Of a stretch of DNA of 64,000 nt, positions 28,684 to 38,025 are shown piece after piece; position 1 is the first letter of the stretch, and each line of letters starts with the position of its first letter. Position numbers and translations under genes: made by a program. The notes under the pieces were generated by a model that did no database searches, was not told where the DNA came from, and saw only the letters and a list, made by a program, of their open reading frames with translations. This stretch comes from Tabrizicola sp. (lineage in GTDB: Bacteria > Pseudomonadota > Alphaproteobacteria > Rhodobacterales > Rhodobacteraceae), in contig NZ_JALHQD010000003.1 in NCBI RefSeq assembly GCF_022842145.1, positions 1-64,000 on the forward strand, in the 5' to 3' direction.

Positions 28684-29064
28684 ATGGACCGCAAGCCGCG
28701 TATCCTTGTCGTCGAGGACGAGGACAACATCGCCGTAGCACTGGACTACCTGATGACGCGCGAGGGCTATGACCACGACCGCGTGGCAAGCGGCGCCGAC
28801 GCTCTGCCGCGTATCCGGAGCACGCATCCCGACCTTGTCCTTCTGGACGTGATGTTGCCCGAGGTCTCGGGCTACGAGATCTGCGAAGGCATCCGCACCG
28901 ACCCCTCGCTGGCGGACGTGAAGGTCCTGATGATGACCGCGCGCGGATCCACCATCGAACGGCGCAAGGGCCTTGCTCTCGGGGCGGACGGGTTCATCTC
29001 GAAACCCTTTGAGCTCAAGGACCTGCGCGACGAGGTGCGGCGACTTCTGGCACCCGGAGTTTAG
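28684..29064 (+). CDS. Response regulator, single receiver domain
   Basis: 126 residues. Acidic pocket EDED, phosphoacceptor Asp55 in LVLLDVMLPE, and Lys107 in FISKPFEL. No output domain. It is three bases before a sensor-like protein that lacks the phosphorylatable His, so its phosphodonor is not obvious and may be another kinase in the cell. Confidence 0.93.
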   Translation: MDRKPRILVVEDEDNIAVALDYLMTREGYDHDRVASGADALPRIRSTHPDLVLLDVMLPEVSGYEICEGIRTDPSLADVKVLMMTARGSTIERRKGLALGADGFISKPFELKDLRDEVRRLLAPGV

Positions 29065-29067
29065 CGG

Positions 29068-31125
29068 ATGCTGACCGGGCTTTCGCTTCGCCTGCGGGTC
29101 TTCCTGATCTTCGCGGGCCTCGCGGCTGCGATCCTTGCCGCCACGGGCCTTGGTCTCTGGCTGGGCTACAGCCGCCTCGGCCAGCCCGGCGTCGGGCAGG
29201 GCTTTGTCCAGGCCGGGGTCCTGGCGGGCTTTGCCGCGCTGGGGCTGGTCGCGGCCGTGTGGTATCTTTTCGACCTCAACGTCGCGAAGCCGATCGAGAC
29301 CCTCTCCGGTGCTCTCCGCGCCCGGGCCCACTCCGACGTCACCGCCGAGATGGACGCGGCCATCGCCCGCTACCTCGGCGACCTTGCCCCTGCCGCCCGG
29401 GCCGCCGCGCAAAGCCTGTCCGAGACAAGGTCAGCCCTGGCCGAAGCCGTCGCGCGTGAGACGTTGCGTCTGGGCTCGGAAAAGGCCCGGCTGGAGGCGC
29501 TGCTGTCCGATGTCCCGGTCGGCGTGGTCCTGTGTTCCGCCGATCACGCGCTGGTCTTCTATAATGGCCCCGCCGCCGACATCATCGGCACCAACCGGGG
29601 GCTTGAGGCGGGCCTTGACCGCAAGCTCTTCGACTACCTGCACGCCGCCCCGCTGCGGCTTGCCCATGAACGCCTGATTGCGACCGGCGACCCGGACGCG
29701 GTGTCCGATCTTCTGTGCACCACCACCAGTGGCGCCCGCGTGCTGGCCGTCCGGATGCGGCTTCTGGGCGACGGCGGCACACAAGGATACGTCCTGACCC
29801 TGCGCGACATCACCGGCGACATGGCGGTGGATGCGCGGCGCGAGGCGATGCTGGAAGCCGCGCTCGACAGCCTGCGCCGGCCCGCGGCGGCTTTGGCGAC
29901 CCTGGTGGGGGTGATGCCCGGCGACGCCCTGCCCGCACCGATGCAAGGCGCGCTGAAGGACGAAGTCGCGCGGCTGAGCCAGGCGGTCACCCGCTTCGGC
30001 GCCGCACGGGACGAGGCGGCGTCCGAAGCCGGTGCCCTGCCACAGACCCGGGCCTTCGACCTCGCGCAGGGCCTTGCCGCCCGGCTGGGGGCACAAGACA
30101 TCATGATCACCACCGAAACCGCCGATCTGATCCTGCGCTGCAACGGCTATGAGATCCTGACGCTGTTGGAGCACCTCGCCCGCCATCTGTCGGACCGCAG
30201 TCCCCTGCACCTGACCATCGAGGAAGAGGACACCGGCGCGACCATCCGCCTGTCCTGGACCGGCCCGCGCGTCGGCGTGGGCGAGTTGGACGGCTGGCTG
30301 GCCTTCCCCCTCACCGACGACAGCGACCGCCCGGCCCGCACGGTTCTGGCCGCCCATGCCACCGAGATCTGGCCCGAGATGCTGGCGGACGGCCGCCCCG
30401 CCCTGTGCCTGCCGATCCGCCAGGCCCGCCGCGCAGTGGCCCGCCCGAAGCCCGTTGCGCGCAAGGTGGTTTACGACTTCGACCTCCTTTCGCCCGCCCG
30501 CACCGACAGGCTGGCCGAGACGCGGCTTGACCGGTTGACCTACGTGGTCTTCGACAGCGAGACGACGGGCCTCAATCCGCGTCAGGGCGACGAAATCGTG
30601 CAGCTTGCCGCCGTCCGCATCGTCAACGGGCGGCGTGTCGAAGGGGAGGTCTTCGACACGCTGGTGAACCCCGGCCGCGCCATCCCGGCAGTTTCGACCG
30701 AGGTGCATGGCATCACCGACGCGATGGTCGCCGATGCGCCGGGGGTGGCCGACGTTGTCCGCCACTTCCACAAGTTCGCGGAAGGCGCCGTCCTGATCGC
30801 CCACAACGCGCCCTTCGACATGGAATTTCTGCGTCGCCTGGAAGGCCAGCTGGGCCTGACCTTCGACATGCCCGTTCTGGACACCGTGCTTCTCTCCGCC
30901 GTGGTCTACGGCCAGCACGAGGTCCACAGCCTGGACGCGCTGACCCATCGCCTTGGGATCACCATTCCCGAGGAAGACCGCCACACGGCCTTTGGTGACA
31001 CCATCGCCACGGCGGATGCGTTCCTGAAGCTGATGCCGATGCTGGCCGGCCGCGGCCTTGATACCTTCGGCGCAGTGCTGACCGAGGTGCGCAAGCATGG
31101 GCGGCTCTTGAAGGACCTGAACTGA
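29068..31125 (+). CDS. Membrane sensor pseudo-kinase fused to a DnaQ-like 3'-5' exonuclease
   Basis: 685 residues. Two membrane helices (about 9-31 and 46-67), a PAS-like region (about 140-250), and a helix where the HisKA signature should be (ALDSLRRPAAALA; Asp267 in place of His). A poorly preserved ATPase-like region follows (320-455) without N or G boxes. The C-terminal exonuclease is complete, of DEDDh type: Asp496 and Glu498 in FDSETTG, Asp584 in HNAPFDMEF, His639 and Asp644. Related to the exonuclease subunit of DNA polymerase III. Coupled to the response regulator upstream. Function unknown. Confidence 0.87.
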   Translation: MLTGLSLRLRVFLIFAGLAAAILAATGLGLWLGYSRLGQPGVGQGFVQAGVLAGFAALGLVAAVWYLFDLNVAKPIETLSGALRARAHSDVTAEMDAAIARYLGDLAPAARAAAQSLSETRSALAEAVARETLRLGSEKARLEALLSDVPVGVVLCSADHALVFYNGPAADIIGTNRGLEAGLDRKLFDYLHAAPLRLAHERLIATGDPDAVSDLLCTTTSGARVLAVRMRLLGDGGTQGYVLTLRDITGDMAVDARREAMLEAALDSLRRPAAALATLVGVMPGDALPAPMQGALKDEVARLSQAVTRFGAARDEAASEAGALPQTRAFDLAQGLAARLGAQDIMITTETADLILRCNGYEILTLLEHLARHLSDRSPLHLTIEEEDTGATIRLSWTGPRVGVGELDGWLAFPLTDDSDRPARTVLAAHATEIWPEMLADGRPALCLPIRQARRAVARPKPVARKVVYDFDLLSPARTDRLAETRLDRLTYVVFDSETTGLNPRQGDEIVQLAAVRIVNGRRVEGEVFDTLVNPGRAIPAVSTEVHGITDAMVADAPGVADVVRHFHKFAEGAVLIAHNAPFDMEFLRRLEGQLGLTFDMPVLDTVLLSAVVYGQHEVHSLDALTHRLGITIPEEDRHTAFGDTIATADAFLKLMPMLAGRGLDTFGAVLTEVRKHGRLLKDLN

Positions 31126-31163
31126 CTGGCCCTTTCACATTTGCCCAAATATCCCACGGGGGT

Positions 31164-31184
31164 CCGGGGGTGTGAAACCCCCGG
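31164..31184. terminator. Hairpin between convergent genes
   Basis: Perfect 8-bp stem CCGGGGGT / ACCCCCGG with a five-base loop, between the convergent exonuclease-fusion and truA genes. No uridine run on either strand. Confidence 0.5.
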
Positions 31185-31190
31185 CGCCTG

Positions 31191-31964
31191 TCACCCCGCG
31201 AAGGGATCGACCGGATAGCTCACCCCCACCAGATACAAGCCCTGCGGCGGGCTGACGGGTCCGCAGGCCGCCCGGTTCCGCGCCTCCAGCGCCGCGCGCA
31301 CGTCGCCGGGCGTCCAGGCCCCCGCTCCGACCCGTTCCAGAGTCCCGACGATGGAGCGCACCTGGTTGTGCAGGAACGACCGCGCGGCCAGGTCGAAGCG
31401 GTACTCGATGCCGCCGGGGTAGGGGTGTTCGCCGATCTCGATCCGGTCGAGGGTCTTCACCGGGCTTTTCGCCTGGCAGAGGGTCGACCGGAAGGTGGTG
31501 AAGTCGTGGTGTCCGATGAGTTCGGCCGCGCCTTCCCGCATCGCGCCCAGGTCCAGCGGGCTCAGCACCTGCCAGATCAGGCCCCTGTCATGCGTGACGG
31601 GCGCGCGGCGGGCGACCAGCCGGAATGTGTAGCGCCGCCCGGTGGCCGAGAAGCGGGCGTGGAAGTCCTCGGGCACCCGCGCGCAGGCCAGGATCGCCAC
31701 CGGGTCCGGCCGCAGATGCGCGTTCAGCGCCGAGGCAAGCCGGAACGGGTCCCAGTCCTTTGCAAGGTCCACATGGGCCACCTGCGCCGTGGCGTGGACC
31801 CCGGCGTCGGTCCGACCGGCGGCGGCGATGGTGTGGGGGCCGGGCTCCAGCCTGCCAAGCGCCCGCTCCACCGCCTCCTGCACCGAGGCCAGGCCCTGCG
31901 CCTGCCGCTGCCAGCCCGCGAAGGGGCCGCCGTCATACTCGATCTGCAAGGCATAGCGGGGCAT
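31191..31964 (-). CDS. truA: tRNA pseudouridine(38-40) synthase TruA
   Basis: 257 residues, normal TruA length. Makes pseudouridine at positions 38-40 of tRNA anticodon arms. The catalytic Asp53 is in the invariant GRTDAGVHA. The N-terminal [12 protein letters not shown] and C-terminal [15 protein letters not shown] motifs are also clear. Cytoplasmic. GGAAG lies upstream of the ATG. It stands alone on the minus strand. Confidence 0.97.
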   Translation of the reverse strand: MPRYALQIEYDGGPFAGWQRQAQGLASVQEAVERALGRLEPGPHTIAAAGRTDAGVHATAQVAHVDLAKDWDPFRLASALNAHLRPDPVAILACARVPEDFHARFSATGRRYTFRLVARRAPVTHDRGLIWQVLSPLDLGAMREGAAELIGHHDFTTFRSTLCQAKSPVKTLDRIEIGEHPYPGGIEYRFDLAARSFLHNQVRSIVGTLERVGAGAWTPGDVRAALEARNRAACGPVSPPQGLYLVGVSYPVDPFAG

Positions 31965-32177
31965 GGGTCTTCCCTACCCCGGAAGCGGGCCATCGCGCAA
32001 TCCTTGCCAATTTCCGCACCCCCACAAGGAAGCCCATGAAAAGATTGGACATGCTTCCGCCGTCCGGCGTGGACAGGGCAGGAGTAGGGTGGGCAATACT
32101 GCCCACCCTCCCCACCCGCCTTCCATTCCCGCCCGGCCCATCCTATCTTGACCTCCGCGAAGGAAAAGGAACGAACC

Positions 32178-33593
32178 GTGGCATTCTCCGGGTTGACGGA
32201 CGGGATCACCCGCGGGATCGAAGGCGTGGGGGCAGGGCTCTCGGAAAGCCTCTTCGACACCACCCTCCGACTGGGCGTGACCGGGCTTTCCCGCGCGGGC
32301 AAGACCGTCTTCATCACCGCCCTGGTCGCGAACCTCTTGAACCGGGGCCGGATGCCGCAGCTGCGCGCCCAGGCCCAGGGCCGCATCCAGGCAGTCTACC
32401 TGCAACCCCAGCCCGACGTCACGCTGCCGCGCTTCGATTACGAGGCCCACCTCGCCGCGATCACCGGCGACAGCCCCCGCTGGCCCGCCTCCACCCGCGC
32501 GATCTCTGAACTGCGCCTCTCGTTCCGGGTCCAGCCGGCCGGGATCCTCTCCTCCTGGCGCGGCCCCCGGACGCTCCACCTCGACATCGTCGACTATCCC
32601 GGGGAATGGCTTCTGGACCTGTCGCTTCTCGACCACAGCTACGAGGAGTGGTCGGAAAGCACGCTCGCCCGTCTCGAGAAACGCCCCGAGGCCTCGCCCT
32701 ACCTTGCCCTAGCCCGCGCCGAGGATGGGGCACTAAGGCTGGACGAAGCCCGCGCCCGGCAACTGGCCGAGACCTTCACTGCCTATCTGACCGCCGCCCG
32801 GGATCTTGGCCGCGTCGATGTCACGCCCGGCCGGTTTCTCTTGCCGGGCGACCTTGCCGGGTCCCCCGTGCTGACCTTCGCCCCGCTGCCGAAGCCTGCC
32901 AGCACCGGCCGGACGAGCCTCTGGCGCGAGATGGAGCGGCGGTACGAGGCCTACAAGTCGAAGGTCGTGCGCCCCTTCTTCCGCGACCATTTCGCCAAGA
33001 TCGACCGGCAGGTCGTGCTCGCCGACGTCCTGGGCGCGATCCACCAGGGACCCCGGGCGGTCGAGGATCTGCGGCGGGTGATGGCCGAGGTCCTGTCCAG
33101 CTTCCGGCCCGGGCGGAACACCTGGCTTTCCGGGATTTTCGGCGGGCGGCGCGTGGAGCGCATCCTCTTTGCGGCCACCAAGGCCGACCACCTGCACCAC
33201 GAACAGCACCCCGCGCTGACCGCGATCACCGCCAGCCTCTTGGCCGAGGCCAGGCAGCGGGCCGACTTCTCGGGCGCCAGGACCGAGGCGATGTCGCTGG
33301 CGTCCCTGCGGGCCACGGTGGAGGAGGTCGTCACGCGGGACGGGGTCGAGGTTCCGGCAGTGCGGGGGGTGCTGCAATCGACGGGCAAGCCCGCGCTGAT
33401 GTATCCCGGCGCCCTGCCGTCCGACCCGTCGCGGCTGTTGTCCCCCGCGCGTGAGGGGGCGACGGCCTGGCTGGACGCGGACTACAGCCTCATGACCTTC
33501 GCCCCCGCCCGGCTGACCCTGCGGCCCGGCGAAGGCCCGCCGCATATCCGGCTGGACCGTGCCGTCGAATTCCTGATCGGAGACCAGTTGTGA
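32178..33593 (+). CDS. YcjX family P-loop protein (DUF463)
   Basis: About 471 residues. Walker A GLSRAGKT at 36-43, a conserved LDIVDYPGEWLLDL that may serve as Walker B/switch, and FAATKADHLHHEQHP, the NKxD-like guanine motif region. YcjX proteins are stress-induced GTPase-like proteins paired with YcjF. I choose the GTG at 32178 (AAGGAAC before it) over an in-frame TTG 30 bases upstream. The stop overlaps the next start. Confidence 0.9.
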   Translation: MAFSGLTDGITRGIEGVGAGLSESLFDTTLRLGVTGLSRAGKTVFITALVANLLNRGRMPQLRAQAQGRIQAVYLQPQPDVTLPRFDYEAHLAAITGDSPRWPASTRAISELRLSFRVQPAGILSSWRGPRTLHLDIVDYPGEWLLDLSLLDHSYEEWSESTLARLEKRPEASPYLALARAEDGALRLDEARARQLAETFTAYLTAARDLGRVDVTPGRFLLPGDLAGSPVLTFAPLPKPASTGRTSLWREMERRYEAYKSKVVRPFFRDHFAKIDRQVVLADVLGAIHQGPRAVEDLRRVMAEVLSSFRPGRNTWLSGIFGGRRVERILFAATKADHLHHEQHPALTAITASLLAEARQRADFSGARTEAMSLASLRATVEEVVTRDGVEVPAVRGVLQSTGKPALMYPGALPSDPSRLLSPAREGATAWLDADYSLMTFAPARLTLRPGEGPPHIRLDRAVEFLIGDQL

Positions 33594-34591
33594 GCCGCCC
33601 GCCGAAGCCCTTCACCCAGGAGATGGAGGAGGTCGTCGATCCCTCGCTTGCCCCGCCGGTGCCGGACAGCCTGCCCGAGGGACAGGCGATGCAGGCGGTG
33701 GCGGCGCTGAGCCAGAAGCGCGGATCGGCCCTGGGGCGGTTCGCGGTCTGGGCTTTCGGAGCATTGTTCACCTTCACCCTGTCGGTCGCGGCCTATGACT
33801 TCGTTGTGGGGCTCCTGGCGCGGAATGTGGTGCTGGGATGGGCCGCATTCGCGCTGGTGGCGGTCGCTGTCCTGGCCGCGCTGGTGCTGGCCCTGCGCGA
33901 ATGGGGGGCCTTCCTGCGGCTGGGGCGGCTGGACAGCTTGCGCGCGCGGGCGGTGGACGCGCGGGCTGCGGCGGACCTGAAGGCGGCGCGGCGGGTGGTC
34001 TCAGGCCTGGTGTCGCTTTACGCCGCGCGGGGCGATACCGCCTGGGGCCGGGCGCGGCTGGCCGAGCGGGAAGGCGAGGTGATGGATGCCGATGCCCTGC
34101 TGGCGCTGGCGGAGCGAGAGCTGTTGACCACGCTCGACGCCGAGGCGCGGCTGGTGATCGAGGCTGCTGCACGGCAGGTGGCGACGGTGACGGCGCTGGT
34201 GCCGCTGGCCCTGGCCGACGTGGCGACGGCGGCGGTGGCCAACCTGCGGATGATCCGGCGGATCGCCGAGATCTATGGCGGGCGGTCGGGGAGTTTCGGC
34301 AGTTTGAAGCTGCTGCGACGGGTGTTCGGCACGCTGGTGGCGGCGGGGGCAATGGCGCTGACCGATGACATGATCGGCTCGGTGGCGGGCGGCGGGGTGC
34401 TGTCGAAGCTCTCGCGCCGGTTCGGCGAGGGAGTAGTCAACGGCGCGCTGACGGCTCGGGTGGGGGTGGCGGCGATGGAATTGTGCCGGCCGATGCCCTT
34501 CGTCGCGCTGGAGCGGCCGGCAGTGTCGTCGCTGGTCAGCCGGGCGCTGGCGGGTCTGGTGTCGCGCGGCGAGCGGCGCCAGTCAGATTGA
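33590..34591 (+). CDS. YcjF-like membrane protein (DUF697, TIGR01620 family)
   Basis: 333 residues. Acidic/proline-rich N-terminus (KPFTQEMEEVVDPSLAPPVP), two membrane helices at about 55-100, then a long soluble C-terminal half with the DUF697-like pattern VTALVPLALADVATAAVANL and later a glycine-rich segment. Starts with a GTG overlapping the ycjX stop by four bases. The pair is conserved from gamma- to alphaproteobacteria and linked to stress responses, but its biochemical role is unknown. Confidence 0.88.
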   Translation: MSRPPKPFTQEMEEVVDPSLAPPVPDSLPEGQAMQAVAALSQKRGSALGRFAVWAFGALFTFTLSVAAYDFVVGLLARNVVLGWAAFALVAVAVLAALVLALREWGAFLRLGRLDSLRARAVDARAAADLKAARRVVSGLVSLYAARGDTAWGRARLAEREGEVMDADALLALAERELLTTLDAEARLVIEAAARQVATVTALVPLALADVATAAVANLRMIRRIAEIYGGRSGSFGSLKLLRRVFGTLVAAGAMALTDDMIGSVAGGGVLSKLSRRFGEGVVNGALTARVGVAAMELCRPMPFVALERPAVSSLVSRALAGLVSRGERRQSD

Positions 34592-34729
34592 GCGCGTTCC
34601 GCGCAAGCCCTTTGTCTCGCCTATTTGCGCGCGAAGGGCGCGCAACCGGCTCGGGCGTGCCTCCGGCGGGGATATTTGGGTCCAGGTGAAAGGGCATTTT
34701 CGGGCCGCGGCCGCCGCTCTGGTGGCGCA

Positions 34730-35749
34730 TCAGGGAGGCGGGGCAATCCAGTCGATCCAGCGGCCGTGGAAGTCGGCGCGTCCAAGGGGAATGGCTTCGT
34801 CGCCGGGCCAGAGGGTCAGGGTCAGGGCCGCGCCGGGGGAGAGGCCGTCGGCCTCCATCGACAGGCGGGCGATGGGGGTGGCCGCGCTGGCATCCTGCAT
34901 CGCAGCAAGGGCCCGGGCCTGGGTTGCGGGTGGGAAGTATTGCCAGGCGACGGTGTGGACCACGAGGTGGAGGGCGCCGTCCGTCCGGGGGACAAATCGG
35001 GTTTCCAGCCAGTCGGCAGCATCGGCCCGGTCCACCTGCGGGCGGAGCCGGGCGGCAAGGTCCAGGGCCATGCGCGTGCGGGCCAGGCGCTCGGGCTGGT
35101 CGGGCCAGATGTAGGCCATGATGCGCAAAGCGTCTGTCACGGGATCAAGCGGGTTCAGGTCCACGCCCCGGCGCTCGAAAAGGATCGGGGATGCAGCGGG
35201 CGGCGGTGGACCGGTCCAGTCCGGTGCAAGCACCAGGGCGGGGTCGGCGGGGCCGAAGGTCCTGCCGCCGATGGACAGGGCGTAGTGGTCCCAGAGCAGG
35301 TTCAGTCCCACGCTTGCGCCGAGTTCGGAGAGGGCGAGGGGACGGCGGAACCGGGCCGTCAGCCAGTGGGCGGCCGCGATCAGCGGGGCGGAGCGGCGGA
35401 CCTCGTTGGTCTGGGGCGGCGAGGAGAGCCAATCAAGGAGAAAGGCGGGATGCGCGCGGATCGCGGCCAGGGCGGCTTCGGTTACGTCGGCCGCCGGGTC
35501 GGCGTAGGCCCGGCCGAGGTCAGCGTCCTGCCCGGCCAGGACGAGAGCATGGAGCCCCCCGGCCAGCCGCAGCGGCAGGGCATAAGCGCGGGTGGTCTGG
35601 TGGCCCTGAAGGCCGAGGATATGGTCGGCGACGGGGTGTCCGGGTTGCAGCCGGTCGGCCAGACCGGACATCAGCCGCGCCATCAGCGGCGAACCCATCG
35701 CGGCGCAGTCCTCGGCCTGTTGGCGGAAGGTCTGCCGGATGGCGTTCAC
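34730..35749 (-). CDS. DUF2332 domain-containing protein
   Basis: About 339 residues matching DUF2332: RQQAEDCAAMGSPLMARLMS at the start, TNEVRRSAPLIAAAHWL and LSELGASVGLNLLWDHY in the core. The family has no established function; the GASxGLNL stretch recalls a methyltransferase-like glycine loop. The GTG start at 35749 overlaps the pth stop (GTGA), so it is coupled to pth. No membrane segment. Confidence 0.87.
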   Translation of the reverse strand: MNAIRQTFRQQAEDCAAMGSPLMARLMSGLADRLQPGHPVADHILGLQGHQTTRAYALPLRLAGGLHALVLAGQDADLGRAYADPAADVTEAALAAIRAHPAFLLDWLSSPPQTNEVRRSAPLIAAAHWLTARFRRPLALSELGASVGLNLLWDHYALSIGGRTFGPADPALVLAPDWTGPPPPAASPILFERRGVDLNPLDPVTDALRIMAYIWPDQPERLARTRMALDLAARLRPQVDRADAADWLETRFVPRTDGALHLVVHTVAWQYFPPATQARALAAMQDASAATPIARLSMEADGLSPGAALTLTLWPGDEAIPLGRADFHGRWIDWIAPPP

Positions 35750-36435
35750 CGGAACTTGTCGAGAAGTTTCTGCATGGGAGAGCGGGCGTCCTCCACCGGC
35801 TTGGCCTCGAAGACCGGGGCCTCGGGGACCGGGGCCTCGGCCTTGTCCTTCGTGGTCGAGGATCGGGGCGGGGCGGTGCGCAGAGCCACGGCGTTCATGA
35901 ACTTCTGTCCATCGCCTGCCGCAAGGACCTCGGCCCCTTCGGAAATGCCGCGGAGGAGGTCTTCGAGCCAATCCTGGTCGGCCTTGGCAAAGTCGTGCAG
36001 CACGTAGGAGGCCACGGCGTCCTTGTGGCCGGGGTGGCCGATGCCAAGGCGGACGCGGGCGTAGGCCTCGCCCAGATGGCCGTGGATCGAGCGGAGCCCA
36101 TTGTGGCCGGCGTGCCCGCCGCCCTGTTTCAGGCGCAGTTTTCCGGGGGCGAGGTCAAGCTCGTCATGGAAGACGGTGAGGTCGGCGAGGGGCAGTTTCC
36201 AGAAGGCGACGGCGCCCTGGACCGACTGGCCGGAGAGGTTCATGAAGGTCTCGGGCTTGAGGAGTGCCACCTTCTCAGCGCCGAGGCGGCCTTCGGAGAC
36301 AAGGCCCTGGAATGCCTTGCGCCAGGGGGTGAAGCCGTGGTCGGCGGCGATGCGGTCCAGCGCCATGAAGCCGATGTTGTGCCGGTTGCCCGCGTATTTC
36401 GCGCCGGGATTGCCGAGGCCGACCCAGAGTTTCAC
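35746..36435 (-). CDS. pth: Peptidyl-tRNA hydrolase
   Basis: 229 residues. Releases peptides from tRNA after ribosome drop-off. N-terminal WVGLGNPGAKYAGNRHNIGF holds the catalytic His19. TVFHDELDLAPGKLRLKQGG carries the conserved Asp. RLGIGHPGHKDAVASYVL follows. A tail of about 40 residues after residue 185 rich in Pro, Glu and Lys extends beyond the E. coli form. Start is GTG at 36435 with GGGGAG upstream. Usually paired with rplY, which here lies 1 kb away with an FkbM gene between on the other strand. Confidence 0.95.
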   Translation of the reverse strand: MKLWVGLGNPGAKYAGNRHNIGFMALDRIAADHGFTPWRKAFQGLVSEGRLGAEKVALLKPETFMNLSGQSVQGAVAFWKLPLADLTVFHDELDLAPGKLRLKQGGGHAGHNGLRSIHGHLGEAYARVRLGIGHPGHKDAVASYVLHDFAKADQDWLEDLLRGISEGAEVLAAGDGQKFMNAVALRTAPPRSSTTKDKAEAPVPEAPVFEAKPVEDARSPMQKLLDKFR

Positions 36436-36507
36436 CTTTGCTCTCCCCTTGCGCGTTGGCTGCGATATAGCTGGGGCCGGGGTTTGAGACAACCAAGCGG
36501 GACCCGG

Positions 36508-37191
36508 ATGCGCAGCTTCACCCTTCGCGGCCTGACGCTTTACCTGCCCGAGGCGGCGCTGAAGGGGAACCTGGAGCGGGCGCTGACCAGTGGCCGCTAC
36601 GAAAACCACGAGGCGGATGCGCTTTTGCTGCACCTCATGCCGGGGGATCGGCTTCTGGACCTGGGCGCGGGGCTGGGGTTCATCTGCGCGCTGTCGGCGG
36701 GGGTGCTGGGGGAGGACGCGGTTCTGGGGGTCGAGGCGGGGCCGGACACGGTGAAGCTAGCCCGGCGGAACCTGACGGCGAACGGCTTTGCGGGCGTGAA
36801 GGTGATGCGCGGCGCGGTGGTGGCGACGGGCGAGGGCGAGGTGGAGTTCGGGCAGCGGCCTGCCTTCTGGGCCAGCGCATTGCAAGGGCCAGAGGGCTGG
36901 CCGGAGAATGCCGAGGTGATCCGGGTGCCTGCGCGGCCGATCGGGAAGCTGCTGGCCAAGTTCGCCCCGACGGTGATCTCCTGTGACATCGAGGGCGGCG
37001 AGCAGGGGGTGCTGACCCAGCCGCTGCCGGGGGTGCGACTGGTGGTGGTCGAGACGCATCCGCAGGTCTATGGGACCGAAGGGGTGGCGCGGATCGTCGC
37101 GGCACTGGAGGCGCAGGGGTTTGGTGCGGCCGAGGGTGCGAAGAAGGATACGCTGGTCTTCCGCCGGTCAAACAGCTCGGGAGCCGAGTGA
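36508..37191 (+). CDS. FkbM family methyltransferase
   Basis: 227 residues. SAM-binding motif LLDLGAGLGFICALSAG at about 50-66, with acidic VEAGPD as the second loop, and the FkbM-type ISCDIEGGEQGVL that holds the metal/substrate acid. Members methylate hydroxyls on sugars or natural products; the substrate is unknown here. No glycan cluster is adjacent. It is inserted between pth and rplY on the opposite strand. Confidence 0.85.
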   Translation: MRSFTLRGLTLYLPEAALKGNLERALTSGRYENHEADALLLHLMPGDRLLDLGAGLGFICALSAGVLGEDAVLGVEAGPDTVKLARRNLTANGFAGVKVMRGAVVATGEGEVEFGQRPAFWASALQGPEGWPENAEVIRVPARPIGKLLAKFAPTVISCDIEGGEQGVLTQPLPGVRLVVVETHPQVYGTEGVARIVAALEAQGFGAAEGAKKDTLVFRRSNSSGAE

Positions 37192-37294
37192 ACGGTTGTT
37201 GCGAAGCGCCGTTGTGTTGGGGGCGCGCGTGTGGCGCGGCGATTGCCGAAACGGCCACGGCGCTGCGCGCGAGTTTCTGGAGGAGAAGGCTCCT

Positions 37295-37320
37295 CGTGCG
37301 ACTGCGTCTTCTCGTCGTGG
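37295..37320. repeat. Diverged copy of the 14.7-kb intergenic repeat
   Basis: 22 of 26 positions match 14714-14739 (pattern CGTkCGACTkCGTCTTCTCsT). It is preceded by a small GAGGAG-AAGG-CTCCTC hairpin. It lies between an FkbM gene and rplY. Confidence 0.5.
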
Positions 37321-37361
37321 CCTTCCGCGGGGAAGGATGACGTCATCGAGCAGCGGTGCCA

Positions 37362-37394
37362 CAAAAGCAGACGGGGGACCCGAAGGCCCCCCGC
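37362..37394 (-). terminator. Rho-independent terminator of rplY
   Basis: On the minus strand, CGGGGGGCC-TTCG-GGTCCCCCG forms a 9-bp stem with a TTCG tetraloop, followed by TCTGCTTTTG. It lies 23 bases after the rplY stop. Confidence 0.8.
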
Positions 37395-37416
37395 TGTGTC
37401 AGAACAGTCTGCCCAA

Positions 37417-38025
37417 TCAGGCGCTGGCTTCTTCTTCTTCTTCCGCCGCGGCGAGGCCAGCCGGAGCGGCGACGTTCGCGATGACGAAGTTGCGGGCGAT
37501 CGTCGGCTTGACGCCGGCGGGCAGTTCCACATCGTCGATGTGGATGACGTCGCCGATCTTCTTGCCGGTCAGGTCGACCGTGATGTGATCGGGGATGTCG
37601 GCCGCGGTGACTTCCAGTTCGACTTCCGAGCGGACCACGGTCAGCGTGCCGCCACGCTTCAGGCCAGGCGACGCTTCGTGGTTGATGAAGGTCACGTGGA
37701 TGAACAGCTCGATCCGGCTGTCGTCGTGGATGCGCATGAAGTCGACATGCGTCGGCATGTCCTTGACCACGTCGCGCTGGACGCCACGGCACACGACGTG
37801 CACGTCGGGCTGCCCTTCAACCTTGAGGTTGAACAGCGACTGCAGGAAGCGACCCTGCCGCAGCTTGGTCAGGAGGTAGTTGAATTTCATCTTGATCGCG
37901 ACCGGCTCAGAGCCGTCGCCGTAGATGATGCCAGGTACGTAGCCGTCACGACGGGCTTGACGGGCGGCCCCCTTGCCTGTCCCCGTCCGTACCTCGGCCA
38001 GAAGATCGGTGATCTCGCGTGCCAT
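37417..38025 (-). CDS. rplY: 50S ribosomal protein L25/general stress protein Ctc
   Basis: 202 residues, the long L25/Ctc form with an N-terminal 5S rRNA-binding domain (about 1-95; [20 protein letters not shown]) and a C-terminal TL5-type beta domain ([20 protein letters not shown]). The tail is a short poly-Glu/Ala run. A GGAGAG ribosome site precedes the ATG at 38025, and a strong terminator follows the gene. Confidence 0.96.
   Translation of the reverse strand: MAREITDLLAEVRTGTGKGAARQARRDGYVPGIIYGDGSEPVAIKMKFNYLLTKLRQGRFLQSLFNLKVEGQPDVHVVCRGVQRDVVKDMPTHVDFMRIHDDSRIELFIHVTFINHEASPGLKRGGTLTVVRSEVELEVTAADIPDHITVDLTGKKIGDVIHIDDVELPAGVKPTIARNFVIANVAAPAGLAAAEEEEEASA

Noticed and set aside
26267-28789. 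Very long open frame (840 codons) on the minus strand
   Set aside because: It lies antisense to the clear cNMP/CBS/DUF294 gene, its product is Arg/Gly/His-rich with no domain, and it mirrors the GC-rich codon pattern of the true gene.
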